DNA from: Acidobacteriota bacterium
GTDB taxonomy: Bacteria; Acidobacteriota; Terriglobia; Terriglobales; Acidobacteriaceae
Direction: 5' to 3'
Assembly: GCA_019351975.1 (NCBI GenBank)
Contig: JABBOG010000012.1
Span: 1-64,000, forward strand
DNA: 64,000 nt
Shown here: positions 1 to 10,015 of the stretch, one piece after another
How positions within the stretch are numbered: the first letter of the stretch is position 1
How the letters are laid out: every line of letters begins with the position of its first letter
Translations under genes and position numbers: made by a program
Notes under the pieces: generated by a model
What the model saw: only the letters and a program-made list of their open reading frames with translations
Database searches by the model: none
What the model was told of the DNA's origin: nothing

Positions 1-631
1 CCTCCCCCCCCCCACCTTCTAGCCGCGCCACGTCTACAATCCAGCGCGCAACCCACCGCAAAGCCCACCCCGCCGCTCCTCATCATCGCCAACCACGTCA
101 CTGCCTACGACGTCCCCCTCATCCTCACCGCGCTCCCACCGCACCTCCGCCCACCACCTCGCCATCGCCATGTCCGGCGAGATGCTCCTCGATTTCCGCC
201 ACGCTCGCGGAGCCGCCAACCGCATTCTTGACCCCCTGATGCCCATCGCCTACTTGCTCCTGACCATCCTCTTGAATGTCTTCCCACTCCCCCGCCTCGG
301 TGGTTTCCGCCGCAGCTTCGAGCACGCCGGGTGCGCCCTCGACCGCGGCTACTCCGTCCTCATCTTTCCCGAAGGCCGCCGCTCTCCCGACGGCACCCTG
401 CAGCCCTTCCGCTCCGGCATCGGTCTCCTCGCCCAGCAGGCCGAAGCCGCCATCCTCCCCGTGGCCCTCATCGGCCTCGACGAACTAAAACGCAACCACA
501 GCCGCTGGTTCCGCTCCGGACGCCTCGCCGTCCGCGTCGGCGCCCCCATCCCCTATAACCTGACCGCCACCCCTGGCCAAACCACCCAACAACTCCAAAC
601 CGCCCTCGCCAACCTCCTTAAAAATACGTAG
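1..631 (+). pseudogene. 1-acyl-sn-glycerol-3-phosphate acyltransferase (PlsC-like), 5'-partial at window edge, apparently frameshifted near 150
   Basis: Frame 1 from the window start reads ...PLLIIANHVTAYDVPLILTALPPHLR, with the HX4D motif (HVTAYD). The continuation HHLAIAMSGEMLLDF...FPEGRRS is in frame 2 (ORF 170..631). Confidence 0.75.
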
Positions 632-652
632 CCGCGCCTTCTCTAGGCGCGG
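632..652. terminator. hairpin downstream of the acyltransferase
   Basis: CCGCGCC-TTCTCTA-GGCGCGG: 7-bp perfect stem with 7-nt loop just after the TAG stop. T-tract is weak. Confidence 0.5.
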
Positions 653-827
653 TACCCTTACTGAAGCTCGGATTGGTTGGTTTCGGCTTCTTATGCCTCT
701 TGTACACGTTAAGTGCATGGCGCGAGAGCCTCGAAAACAGTGTTCGCGGCGCGCGCTGGCGCGGCATCGACCTGCGTCGCACCGCAACGACTGCTACGCG
801 AAAAAACACACCTCCACCATCAACTAT

Positions 828-1964
828 CTACTCCGACAGAACAGCCTTGGTCAGATTGCGCGGGTGGTCCACATCGATGCCATTATTAATCGCCATCCAA
901 TAAGAAAGAAGCTGTAGCGGTATCACCTCACAGATCGCCAGCAACGGCTCTCGCATCTCCTGAACGAAAACAGTGTGATCGGCCAACGCCGCAATCACGC
1001 TGTCACCCTCATTTGCGATAGCAAGAATACTTGCACGCTGCTCGCGCATGTCGCGCATCAGTTGCACAACCTTCTCGTACCGTAAAACCGACCCTGCATC
1101 CGATCGATCCACCGTGGCGATCATCACCAGCGGCGTCCCTTCGGCTACGAGTGCGTTGGGGCCATGCTTCAACTCACCGCTCGGATACCCCTCCGCGTGC
1201 AGATACGCCGACTCCTTGAGCTTAAGAGCACCCTCGCGAGCGATCGGATAGTGAACGCCGCGCCCCAGGAACAGGAAGTTCCTGGACGAACGGTATTGAT
1301 CTGCGATCTCCCGCATCGCATCCTCCCAGCCTTGCAACTGACTTTCAATCCGCTTCGGTAGATCGGTCACCTCAGCGAGGCGTTGGCGAAGTTCACTTGC
1401 GGACATCGAATCGCGCGTATCCGCTGCCATAAGCCCAAGAAGATAAAGGTTCAGCAGTTGTGCCGTAAAGCTTTTCGTCGCTGGGATGGCCCGCTCGCGA
1501 CCCGCAACCGTAGGAAAAGAAACCGTCGCTTCACGCTCCATCGTGGAATCATCCACGTTCGTTATCGCGAGCGTCTCGTGTCCGGAGAGATTCGCCTTGC
1601 GCAGAGCCGCAAGCGTATCCGCGGTCTCACCCGATTGCGAGATGACCATCACTGCCGAATGGACCAACGCTTTCTCGGATCGGTAACAGTATTCGCTGGC
1701 GTATTCCACCTCTACCGCCAGTCCACTCAGATCTTCGATCATAAGTTCAGCGAGCATGCCCGCATGCCGGCTCGAACCGCTGGCCGCGATCACAAGCTTC
1801 GCCTCAATCCGCTTGAGCCACGCCATCACCTCAGCGCAATTTCCCATCCGGAAGCCAGAGCCATCCAGGTAATGCTCAATCGTCGCCGCCAATGTCGCGG
1901 ACTGCTCATAGATTTCGCGCAACATCCAATGATTGAATTGCTTCGAGGAGTTTAATGTGTCCAT
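828..1964 (-). CDS. SIS-domain sugar isomerase/deaminase (GlmS C-terminal-like, no glutaminase domain)
   Basis: HWMLREIYEQ, ASGSSRHAG, SQSGETADTLAAL, SYLHAEGYPSGELKHGP and DVDHPRNLTKAV are GlmS isomerase-half motifs. No N-terminal Cys/Ntn domain. Start taken at MDTLNSS. Confidence 0.85.
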   Translation of the reverse strand: MDTLNSSKQFNHWMLREIYEQSATLAATIEHYLDGSGFRMGNCAEVMAWLKRIEAKLVIAASGSSRHAGMLAELMIEDLSGLAVEVEYASEYCYRSEKALVHSAVMVISQSGETADTLAALRKANLSGHETLAITNVDDSTMEREATVSFPTVAGRERAIPATKSFTAQLLNLYLLGLMAADTRDSMSASELRQRLAEVTDLPKRIESQLQGWEDAMREIADQYRSSRNFLFLGRGVHYPIAREGALKLKESAYLHAEGYPSGELKHGPNALVAEGTPLVMIATVDRSDAGSVLRYEKVVQLMRDMREQRASILAIANEGDSVIAALADHTVFVQEMREPLLAICEVIPLQLLSYWMAINNGIDVDHPRNLTKAVLSE

Positions 1965-1985
1965 AATTACCTTCATACTCGCTGA

Positions 1986-2018
1986 ATTATGATCATTAGA
2001 GAATAATATGATCATAAT
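1986..2018. promoter_or_regulatory. candidate operator between the divergent SIS isomerase and DeoR regulator
   Basis: Perfect 11-bp inverted repeat ATTATGATCAT-N11-ATGATCATAAT in the divergent intergenic region. Confidence 0.55.
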
Positions 2019-2103
2019 ACGGGCATGCCCAACTCCTACAACATAGATAATTTTTATTTGTTCGCGCGTATTAGGCTACACTCATGCTGTCTCCGAAATC
2101 CTT

Positions 2104-2889
2104 ATGTCTACAAAGACTGATATACGTGCAGATCGAATCATGAAAGCACTGCTACGCGCAGGCGACATCTCCGTGCAAGAGCTTGTCGATCAAGTCGGTA
2201 CCTCAGCACCTAGCATCCGCCGAGATCTTGCGCGGCTGGAGAAGCGCGGACTCGTCCTGCGAACCCACGGCGGCGCGACCCTCCTTGAACCCCTCCTCTA
2301 CGAACCTTTCCGCCATGACACCTCCTTTCAGGCAAGAGAGCTACGTTCCGCCGACGCGAAGCGCAGAATCGGCCTGGCTGCGAGCGAATTAGTAGGCGAG
2401 AAGGAGACCATCGGTCTGACTGCTGGCACCACTACGACTCAAATCGGACGCGCGTTGCGCCATCGTCGCGGCATCTCGGTCATCACAAATGCAGTGAACA
2501 TCGGCATGGAGTTGTGCAATCAGCCGGCGATCAAAACAATGTTGACGGGTGGCACGCTCGCCTGGGCATGGACATTCGCTCTGGCCGGGCAGCCCGCTCT
2601 CAATTTCCTGCGAGATGTTTATCTGGATAAAGCATTCGTAGGCGTCACAGGGTTCGATCTCGAACGCGGCATCACCACACTTGAGTCAGAAGAGGCGTCC
2701 GTCTCTCAGGCGATGATACGAAATGCAAAACAGGTGATCGTTGTCGCGGACTCGAAAAAAATGGGACATGTCAGCCCCGCTCTCATCTGTCCAGTGTCAG
2801 CGATCCACGTGCTTGTATCCGACACAGGTCTGTCCGAGGACATCCAGCAGTCTCTGCGCGCCAGAAACATTGAAGTCATACTGGCCTGA
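2104..2889 (+). CDS. DeoR/GlpR family transcriptional regulator
   Basis: N-terminal HTH (SVQELVDQVGTSAPSIRRDLARLEKRGLVLRTHGGA) and DeoR sensor domain (IGLTAGTTTTQIGRAL, VITNAVNI, KAFVGVTGFD). Confidence 0.92.
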   Translation: MSTKTDIRADRIMKALLRAGDISVQELVDQVGTSAPSIRRDLARLEKRGLVLRTHGGATLLEPLLYEPFRHDTSFQARELRSADAKRRIGLAASELVGEKETIGLTAGTTTTQIGRALRHRRGISVITNAVNIGMELCNQPAIKTMLTGGTLAWAWTFALAGQPALNFLRDVYLDKAFVGVTGFDLERGITTLESEEASVSQAMIRNAKQVIVVADSKKMGHVSPALICPVSAIHVLVSDTGLSEDIQQSLRARNIEVILA

Positions 2890-3194
2890 CCCTGTCTTCC
2901 CTCTCCATCCACCTTCTTCAACATCAACAGCTACTTCAACGCGGTGGGCAACGCGAATCCGTACAAGTAGAGCATAGATTCTAGCCTCCACCCACGCATA
3001 GCGTGCTCTATCGTCCGTCTTCTTACGACAACGTGCACGCAGAGTAGCCAGATCTTCCCTTCGTAGCCGGTTCCCTCGCGGCCTCAGCTGCATTAGTCGG
3101 CCCATCGGATGGAATTAGCCCGCGTTCGCCGCCTCATGATATATTTCGTAAATTCCATCGAACCAGCACCATCCGAAATCGGAGGGCACCGCGC

Positions 3195-4091
3195 ATGGCA
3201 CTTGCGATCCACAATCTTTCGAAGACCTACCCCAATGGGGTCAGGGCGCTCAAAGATCTTTCCCTCAACATCGGCAACGAGATGTTCGGCCTGCTCGGTC
3301 CAAACGGCGCCGGCAAATCCTCTCTCATGCGTACGATCGCAACACTCCAGGATCCAGACTCAGGGACCATCCAACTCGACGAAATCAACGTGCTCAAAGA
3401 TAAATCCGCGGTTCGTCGCGTCCTTGGATACCTGCCACAGGAGTTCGGTGTCTACCCCAAGATGTCTGCACTGGAGATGCTCCACCACCTCGCCATTATG
3501 AAAGGCATCGCCAGCAAAGCTGAACGAAATCAAATGGTGGACGCCCTGCTCAACCAGACAAATCTATGGGCTGCACGCAAAAAATCTCTGAGCACCTACT
3601 CAGGAGGGATGAAGCAAAGGTTCGGGATCGCGCAGGCTCTTCTCGCCAATCCAAAGCTCATCATCGTTGATGAGCCCACCGCCGGTCTCGACCCCGCAGA
3701 GCGTAACCGCTTCCTTAATCTGCTCAGCTCCATCGGATCCAATGTCACAGTCATCCTCTCGACACACATCGTCGAAGACGTCCGGGAGCTTTGCCCGCGC
3801 ATGGCCATCATTGCGAACGGTGAAGTCTTGCTCGAAGGCTCTCCAGCCTCTGCCCTCGAAGCGCTGCGTGGCAAGATCTACTCCAAAGTCGTCGCAACCG
3901 ACGATGAGCTTCGCGCTCTTGAGTCCTCGTTCAACGTCATCTCCACCCATCTCGTCGGAGGTCTGCATGAGGTTCGCATCCATGCCGACTCTAGTCCTGG
4001 CCAGGAGTTTCGTCCTGTAGATTCCGGGCTTGAGGATGTCTACTTTCTCAATCTCACACATCATGCCGCTCGCAGTGCAGCAATCAATTAA
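3195..4091 (+). CDS. ABC transporter ATP-binding protein
   Basis: Walker A GPNGAGKSS, signature YSGGMKQR, Walker B LIIVDEPTAGLDP, H-loop STHIVED. Confidence 0.95.
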   Translation: MALAIHNLSKTYPNGVRALKDLSLNIGNEMFGLLGPNGAGKSSLMRTIATLQDPDSGTIQLDEINVLKDKSAVRRVLGYLPQEFGVYPKMSALEMLHHLAIMKGIASKAERNQMVDALLNQTNLWAARKKSLSTYSGGMKQRFGIAQALLANPKLIIVDEPTAGLDPAERNRFLNLLSSIGSNVTVILSTHIVEDVRELCPRMAIIANGEVLLEGSPASALEALRGKIYSKVVATDDELRALESSFNVISTHLVGGLHEVRIHADSSPGQEFRPVDSGLEDVYFLNLTHHAARSAAIN

Positions 4092-4145
4092 TGCAGTACC
4101 GCCGATACGCAACGATATCCAGAGATTTGGAGACGCAAACGATCT

Positions 4146-7100
4146 ATGGCACAGTTCTGGGAATTCTTTACGTTTGAACTCAAATTTCGCGGCAAAAGCC
4201 TATCCACCTACGTCTACTTCGCACTCTTCTTCTTTCTTACCTTCCTGTCGATTGCGGCACAAGACTTCTTCAATGTCGGTAACGACAAGGTTCTTCTCAA
4301 CGGCCCAGCATCCACATCGATCCTGTACATCCTGTTTAGCTTCTTCGGAATGATCGTCATCGCCGCGATCTTCGGCACCTCAATCCTGCGGGACTTCCAG
4401 CGCAACACCTACCAGATCATCTTCACCAAACCAATCACGAAGATCGCGTATCTAGGTGGCCGCTGGGCCGGTTCCTTCGTCGCTACGGTCTTTGTGTTCT
4501 TTGGCCTTGTCCTTGGAGAAACCGCTGGAACCTTCGCTCCATGGGCAGATCACACTCGTATCGCAACGGGTCACTTCGGCTGGTACATCCACGCCTTCTT
4601 GGCCATCACCGTCGTTCAAATCTTCTTTCTTGGATCCGTCTTCTTCACAATCGCCGCCCTCACACGCAAGCTTTTCATTGTGTACCTTCAGGGCGTCGTA
4701 CTCTTTATCGTCTACCTCGTCATCAACGCTGTCTTCTCTGCGACACGCTCCCTCGAGCACTTCTGGTCAGCGATCTTCGATCCCGTCGGCCTTCGACTCT
4801 TCAGCGTCATCACCCGCTATTGGACCCCGGTCGAACAGAATACCCTTCAACTCAACTGGACAGGCGTGTTCCTCTATAACCGGCTCGTCTGGATCAGCGT
4901 CGGCCTCATCTTTCTCGCCGCTGTTTACAAGTTGTTTCCTCTGTCGGTCGAAGCGCTCACCGCTGTATCCCAGGGTCGGCGAGCCGCTCGCGACCGCGAA
5001 AACGATGCAGCGAATACACCCTCCGTTCGGTCTCTCGTCGCTCCTCGGCTTCCCCTCGTCCACCAGGTATTTAGCACCTCCACAACCGTGGCCCAGTTTC
5101 TCTCGCTCACGCGGCTTCGCATCAAAAATATCGTCACCGAACTTCCCTTCTGGGCGATCTTCTGCGTGATGGTTATGTACGCACTTCTTCTTGGCCACTT
5201 CGCCGGACGAGTCGAAGACGGCAACGTGTATCCAGTCACCTTCCTGATGGTCAGCGCTGTCGAAGGTAACGCGTTTATCTTCCTCCTTGTCATCGCCACG
5301 CTCTACGCCGGTGAGCTCGTCTGGCGCGAGCGAGATACGCACTTCGACGGAATCCAGGATGCGCTCCCCATGCGCGAGTCCACCGATTGGCTATCGAAAC
5401 TCGCTGCTCTGGTCACCGTGGAACTCATTCTTCTTACCGTCATCATGTTCTGCGGAATTCTCTCCCAGATCTTTGCCGGCTACTTTCACTTCGAGATCGT
5501 CGAGTACATCAAAGAACTCTACTTCGTTACCTTTCCTCAGGTACTCATCTTTGTCCTTGTCGCTCTCTTCCTCCAGACCATCGTCTCGAATAAATTCATT
5601 GGGCACGGCATCGTCATTGGTCTCTTCGTTCTAAATGCCGTCCTCTTTGCGCACGGATGGGAAAATACCCTCTATCTCTTCGGCAATACACCTCCCTACA
5701 CCTACTCGGACATGAACGGCTACGGCCACTTTGCGCCGGCGCTCTTCTGGTCGCTCCTTTATTGGCTATCGATCGCTGCATTCCTCAGCGTGCTGTCGAT
5801 TGGCCTCGCTCTACGTGGCTCCGACGATGCATGGAGTTCGCGGCTGCGCCTATTGCGCCAACGCGCCCCAAGACTCGTACCCGCAGCTGTTTTCTTCGCT
5901 CTCCTCGCGGTCGCCAGCGGCAGCTGGTACTACTACAACAGCCATGTACTCAATGAATTCATCTCTGCCCCTCATCAGCGCGATATCCAGGCCCAATACG
6001 AGCGCGATTTCAAGAAGTACTGGCATCTTCCCCAGCCAAAGATTATCTCGGTTGACGCAAACATCGACATATTTCCCGAACACCGCGCGTTTTCTGGAAC
6101 CGGGCACTACCTGCTCCAGAACAAGACCTCAACGCCTGTTAGTCAAATCCATATCGTCGATTCGAAACAGTCAATTTCGAACGTTCGCTTCGATCGTCCC
6201 TTTCATAAAATATCTTCAAGCCCCCGCAATCTCTACACCATCTACGCTCTCGATCAACCGCTCGCGCCCGGAGACAAGCTCAATATGGACTTCTCCGTTG
6301 GATACACGCCGCACGGCTTCCGCGACGGAGGAGAGCGTCCCGAACTCGCCTACTCCGGCACCTTCTTTGACGTCTCGTACTTCCCCGAGATCGGCTACGA
6401 TACAAACCTCGAACTCACAGACCCTCGCCGCCGTCGTGAAGAGCACCTCGGTCCCGTCACCGATCTCCCTCAGCGCGGTGACCCGCTCGGCAGCCGCACA
6501 AACCTGTTCACCCCCGACTCCGACTGGATCTCCTACAACACGACCGTCAGCACATCCGACCATGACTCCGAAGGCAAACCCCAGATAGCGCTCGCTCCCG
6601 GCTACCTGCAAAGGGATTGGCACGCCAACGGCCGCCACTACTTCCAATACAGCATGGGCGACGTCAAAACTCTCGACTTCTTTTCCTACGTCTCCGCTCG
6701 CTACGACGTCAAAAAAGTTGTCTACCAAGGCGTCAGCGGCCCCATCAACATCGAGGTCTACTACGATCCCCACCACCCGTACGACGTTGACGACATGATC
6801 GCCTCCGCCAAGGCTGGCCTTGCCTACTACGAGCAGAACTACTCGCCGTTCCAGTTCAAACAGTTCCGCATCCTCGAGTACCCCCGCTACCGCAACTTCG
6901 CGCAGTCCTTCCCCAACACCGTCCCCTACGCCGAAACGGGCTTCATCGGACGCGTCGTCGATCCCACCACAGATATCGATCGCACCTACTTCGTCACCGC
7001 ACACGAACTCGCTCATCAATGGTGGGGCCACCAACTCATCGGCGGAGCCGTCGCCGGCTCTAACATGATGTCCGAATCACTCGCCGAGTACTCCGCGCTG

Positions 7101-7805
7101 CGTATCGCACAAAAGAAATACGGCGACGTCCAGATGCATAAGTTCCTCCGCCACGAGCTCGACGGCTACCTCCGCGGACGCGCCGCCGAAGCTCACAAAG
7201 AGCCGCCAATCGTCCTCGTACAGCGAGAAGCCTATGTCTGGTATCAAAAGGGGTCCCTGGTTCTTTATGGCCTCGCAGACTATATCGGTGAAGATAAGGT
7301 CAACCTCGCCCTGCACAACTTCCTCATGCAATATCGTTACGCCAACGCCAATACCGCTCAAGACGTTCCATATCCCGACACGCGCCAGTTCGTCGCCGCC
7401 CTTCGTGCCCAGACCCCACCTGAGTATCAGTACTACATCACGGACGCCTTCGAGAACATCGTTCTCTACGACAACAAGGCTCTGACTGCAACCTACATCC
7501 AGACTCCAGACAAGAAATACAAGGTGACCCTAACAGTTCAGGCACGGAAGTTAAAATCCGATGGCTCCGGCAATGAGTCCCCCATGCCCCTCGCCGACTA
7601 CATTGACATAGGCATCTTTTCCGGTAAAAAGGATCACGAAAAGACGCTGTACCTCGCAAAGAATAAGTTCCTTTCTGCGAATGACGGCAAACAGACATTC
7701 ACTGTTACCGTCGATCAGATGCCTACACGCGCAGGGATCGACCCATTCAATAAACTCATCGACCGCATTCCCGATGACAATGTGATCGACATCACCAAGC
7801 CGTAG
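4146..7805 (+). CDS. ABC-2 type permease fused to M1-family metallopeptidase domain
   Basis: 1219 aa. Many hydrophobic segments in the N-terminal ~600 aa; C-terminal zinc peptidase motif HELAHQWWGHQ with downstream SESLAEYSAL. Confidence 0.9.
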   Translation: MAQFWEFFTFELKFRGKSLSTYVYFALFFFLTFLSIAAQDFFNVGNDKVLLNGPASTSILYILFSFFGMIVIAAIFGTSILRDFQRNTYQIIFTKPITKIAYLGGRWAGSFVATVFVFFGLVLGETAGTFAPWADHTRIATGHFGWYIHAFLAITVVQIFFLGSVFFTIAALTRKLFIVYLQGVVLFIVYLVINAVFSATRSLEHFWSAIFDPVGLRLFSVITRYWTPVEQNTLQLNWTGVFLYNRLVWISVGLIFLAAVYKLFPLSVEALTAVSQGRRAARDRENDAANTPSVRSLVAPRLPLVHQVFSTSTTVAQFLSLTRLRIKNIVTELPFWAIFCVMVMYALLLGHFAGRVEDGNVYPVTFLMVSAVEGNAFIFLLVIATLYAGELVWRERDTHFDGIQDALPMRESTDWLSKLAALVTVELILLTVIMFCGILSQIFAGYFHFEIVEYIKELYFVTFPQVLIFVLVALFLQTIVSNKFIGHGIVIGLFVLNAVLFAHGWENTLYLFGNTPPYTYSDMNGYGHFAPALFWSLLYWLSIAAFLSVLSIGLALRGSDDAWSSRLRLLRQRAPRLVPAAVFFALLAVASGSWYYYNSHVLNEFISAPHQRDIQAQYERDFKKYWHLPQPKIISVDANIDIFPEHRAFSGTGHYLLQNKTSTPVSQIHIVDSKQSISNVRFDRPFHKISSSPRNLYTIYALDQPLAPGDKLNMDFSVGYTPHGFRDGGERPELAYSGTFFDVSYFPEIGYDTNLELTDPRRRREEHLGPVTDLPQRGDPLGSRTNLFTPDSDWISYNTTVSTSDHDSEGKPQIALAPGYLQRDWHANGRHYFQYSMGDVKTLDFFSYVSARYDVKKVVYQGVSGPINIEVYYDPHHPYDVDDMIASAKAGLAYYEQNYSPFQFKQFRILEYPRYRNFAQSFPNTVPYAETGFIGRVVDPTTDIDRTYFVTAHELAHQWWGHQLIGGAVAGSNMMSESLAEYSALRIAQKKYGDVQMHKFLRHELDGYLRGRAAEAHKEPPIVLVQREAYVWYQKGSLVLYGLADYIGEDKVNLALHNFLMQYRYANANTAQDVPYPDTRQFVAALRAQTPPEYQYYITDAFENIVLYDNKALTATYIQTPDKKYKVTLTVQARKLKSDGSGNESPMPLADYIDIGIFSGKKDHEKTLYLAKNKFLSANDGKQTFTVTVDQMPTRAGIDPFNKLIDRIPDDNVIDITKP

Positions 7806-8088
7806 TCCTCAACCAAAACCTTTGCGATTCGATGTAAAGTGATTCCACGAGCTGCGCGCAGAATCGGCGAAAATTCCTCCCGCGCTGAAGCCTGCTCTTA
7901 TTCATGCAAAGAAAAGACTCCTCCCCCGCGATCCATCTGGACTCACGAGAAGTTTCTATTTTGGCTCTTTACGAGAGCCATCCTTGCCCTTACTTTTACA
8001 TCACACGAACCGCTTGCATCATGGCGTCCTAACGTCATTCTTAAAGCTCCAGGCAGCGCGCGCACATTACGGCCAATCGAGGAGAACT

Positions 8089-8538
8089 ATGAGGACAGGA
8101 TTCAAGATCACGCTTGAGGTCGTTTTAACCTTTGGGCTTCTACTTCCTTCAATGCATGCCCAATCGCCTCCGCCAGCAGCTCCTCTCACAAGCAGTCAAC
8201 AGGAAAGCCAGGTTGAAATCTACCGCATCGCTCCCGGACAGCAAGAGGCATTCCTAAAATTCATAGCGCTCTGCGACGAAGCCAATCGTCAGGCAGGCAT
8301 GCAGCCGCGGCAACTCTTTGTCCACGAAGACGGTGCTGACTGGGACTTTCTTCTGATCCAGCCATTGCACAACACGGACCAGCAGAACAAGGCATGGTCC
8401 GCTGCTGCTGCCCGCTTGGGAATCCCCCACGGCGGCGACTTCTTTTTGGCAATCCGCCAGTTCATCGCGGGTCACACCGATACTGCGGTCATTGGTCCTA
8501 CGACCGCCTCCGATTGGCTGAATCAGCTGCACAAATAG
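8089..8538 (+). CDS. secreted hypothetical protein
   Basis: ATG at 8089 preceded by GAGGAGAACT. Signal-like MRTGFKITLEVVLTFGLLLPSMHAQ. Confidence 0.65.
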   Translation: MRTGFKITLEVVLTFGLLLPSMHAQSPPPAAPLTSSQQESQVEIYRIAPGQQEAFLKFIALCDEANRQAGMQPRQLFVHEDGADWDFLLIQPLHNTDQQNKAWSAAAARLGIPHGGDFFLAIRQFIAGHTDTAVIGPTTASDWLNQLHK

Positions 8539-8590
8539 CTGATCTCCCCCACTACAACGCAGCCCAGAACAACATCCAGCGGGATAACGT

Positions 8591-10015
8591 GTGACACCTC
8601 CTAAAGCACATGATCGGACCCATCAATTAGCTGCGGCGGTGGTTCGATCGCTCGCGTCCATTGTCCTCTGCGTCACGGCATCTCAAATACACGCACAATC
8701 GCCGCCACTTCCCGATCCGTTTCCCAGCACCTACAAGCCGATGCCACGCGTTGACACCGTGATTCAAAATGCCACGATATTCGATGGCATCGGCCACAAG
8801 CTTCTGCACGGAAGTATTCTTCTGCGCGATGGCAAAATCATCGCAGTTGGGCCTGCAATCCGCGCACCTGCCGGCACAAAAATTATCGATGCTCACGGTG
8901 GTTATCTGACTCCCGGCCTTATAGACGTTCACTCACACCTCGGCGATTTCGCAGCGCCGTACACGCTGCAGGATGCAAAAGTATCCGATGTAAACGAAGA
9001 AAGCGACCCCAACTCCGCCGAGGTTTGGGCACTGCACTCCATTCGCGTGCAGGATCCACAGTTCTCTCGTGTCCGCGCCGCAGGTGTCACCACCCTCCAG
9101 GTTCTTCCAGGCTCCAGCGATCTCTTCGGTGGCCGCGGCGTTGTTCTTAAGAACGTTCCTGCCGTTACGGTGCAGCAGATGGAATTTCCTGATGCAATGC
9201 CATCGCTCAAAATGGCCTGCGGCGAAAATCCAAAGTATACCTTCGGCCAGAAAGGAAAATTTCCTTCCAGCGAAATGGGGAACGTAGCCGGCTACAGGGA
9301 GGCATGGATCGCTGCAGCCGAGTACAAACGTACCTGGGATGACTACTACGCAAAGCACGATCCGACCCTCGCCCCACCTCCCCGCAATCTGAAACTTGAA
9401 ACCCTCGCAGCCGTTCTTCGCGGCCAGATTCTTGTCGATATGCATTGCTACCGTGCCGACGAGATGGCCATCATGATCGATGTCGCGAAAGAGTTCGGCT
9501 ACAAGATCAACGCGTTTCATCATGCTGTCGAAGCGTACAAGATCGTTCCGCTCCTCAAGCAGAACGGCGTCTGCGTTGCTGTCTGGGCCGACTGGTGGGG
9601 ATTCAAAGTAGAAGCCTTCGACGCCATTCGCACAAATGCCGCATTTGTGGACGCTGGTGGCGGTTGCGTCATGCTGCACTCGGATGCTCCCATCAGCGCC
9701 GAACATCTTCCTCAGGACGCGGCTCTCATCCTTGGCGCTGCCCGTCGCGTCGGCATCGATATCCCTGAAGAGCACGCCATCGAGTGGCTTACCATCAATC
9801 CGGCGAAGTCGCTCCGCCTCGACAGTAGGATCGGTGCACTTGAGCCCGGGAAGAATGCAGATGTCGTCCTCTGGTCTGGAGATCCTTTCAGCGTCTACAG
9901 CCGCGCTACGATGGTATTTCTTGATGGAGCCGTCATCTACGACCGTAACGATCCCGCCATGCAGCCCATCTCAGACTTCGATGTCGGACAGCCGGCGATG
10001 GAGCCACCGCAATGA
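8591..10015 (+). CDS. secreted amidohydrolase family protein
   Basis: GTG start. Metal motif PGLIDVHSHLGDF, C-terminal SLRLDSRIGALEPGKNADVVLWSGDPFS. Confidence 0.9.
   Translation: MTPPKAHDRTHQLAAAVVRSLASIVLCVTASQIHAQSPPLPDPFPSTYKPMPRVDTVIQNATIFDGIGHKLLHGSILLRDGKIIAVGPAIRAPAGTKIIDAHGGYLTPGLIDVHSHLGDFAAPYTLQDAKVSDVNEESDPNSAEVWALHSIRVQDPQFSRVRAAGVTTLQVLPGSSDLFGGRGVVLKNVPAVTVQQMEFPDAMPSLKMACGENPKYTFGQKGKFPSSEMGNVAGYREAWIAAAEYKRTWDDYYAKHDPTLAPPPRNLKLETLAAVLRGQILVDMHCYRADEMAIMIDVAKEFGYKINAFHHAVEAYKIVPLLKQNGVCVAVWADWWGFKVEAFDAIRTNAAFVDAGGGCVMLHSDAPISAEHLPQDAALILGAARRVGIDIPEEHAIEWLTINPAKSLRLDSRIGALEPGKNADVVLWSGDPFSVYSRATMVFLDGAVIYDRNDPAMQPISDFDVGQPAMEPPQ

Noticed and set aside
6216-7034. 272-aa minus-strand ORF opposite the M1 peptidase domain
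   Set aside because: V/G/D-rich antisense shadow of a conserved peptidase region.
4146-7805. Idea that the permease-peptidase fusion is an assembly artefact joining two genes
   Set aside because: The frame is continuous for 1219 aa with a plausible extracytoplasmic transition, and ABC-2/M1 fusions are known in other bacteria.
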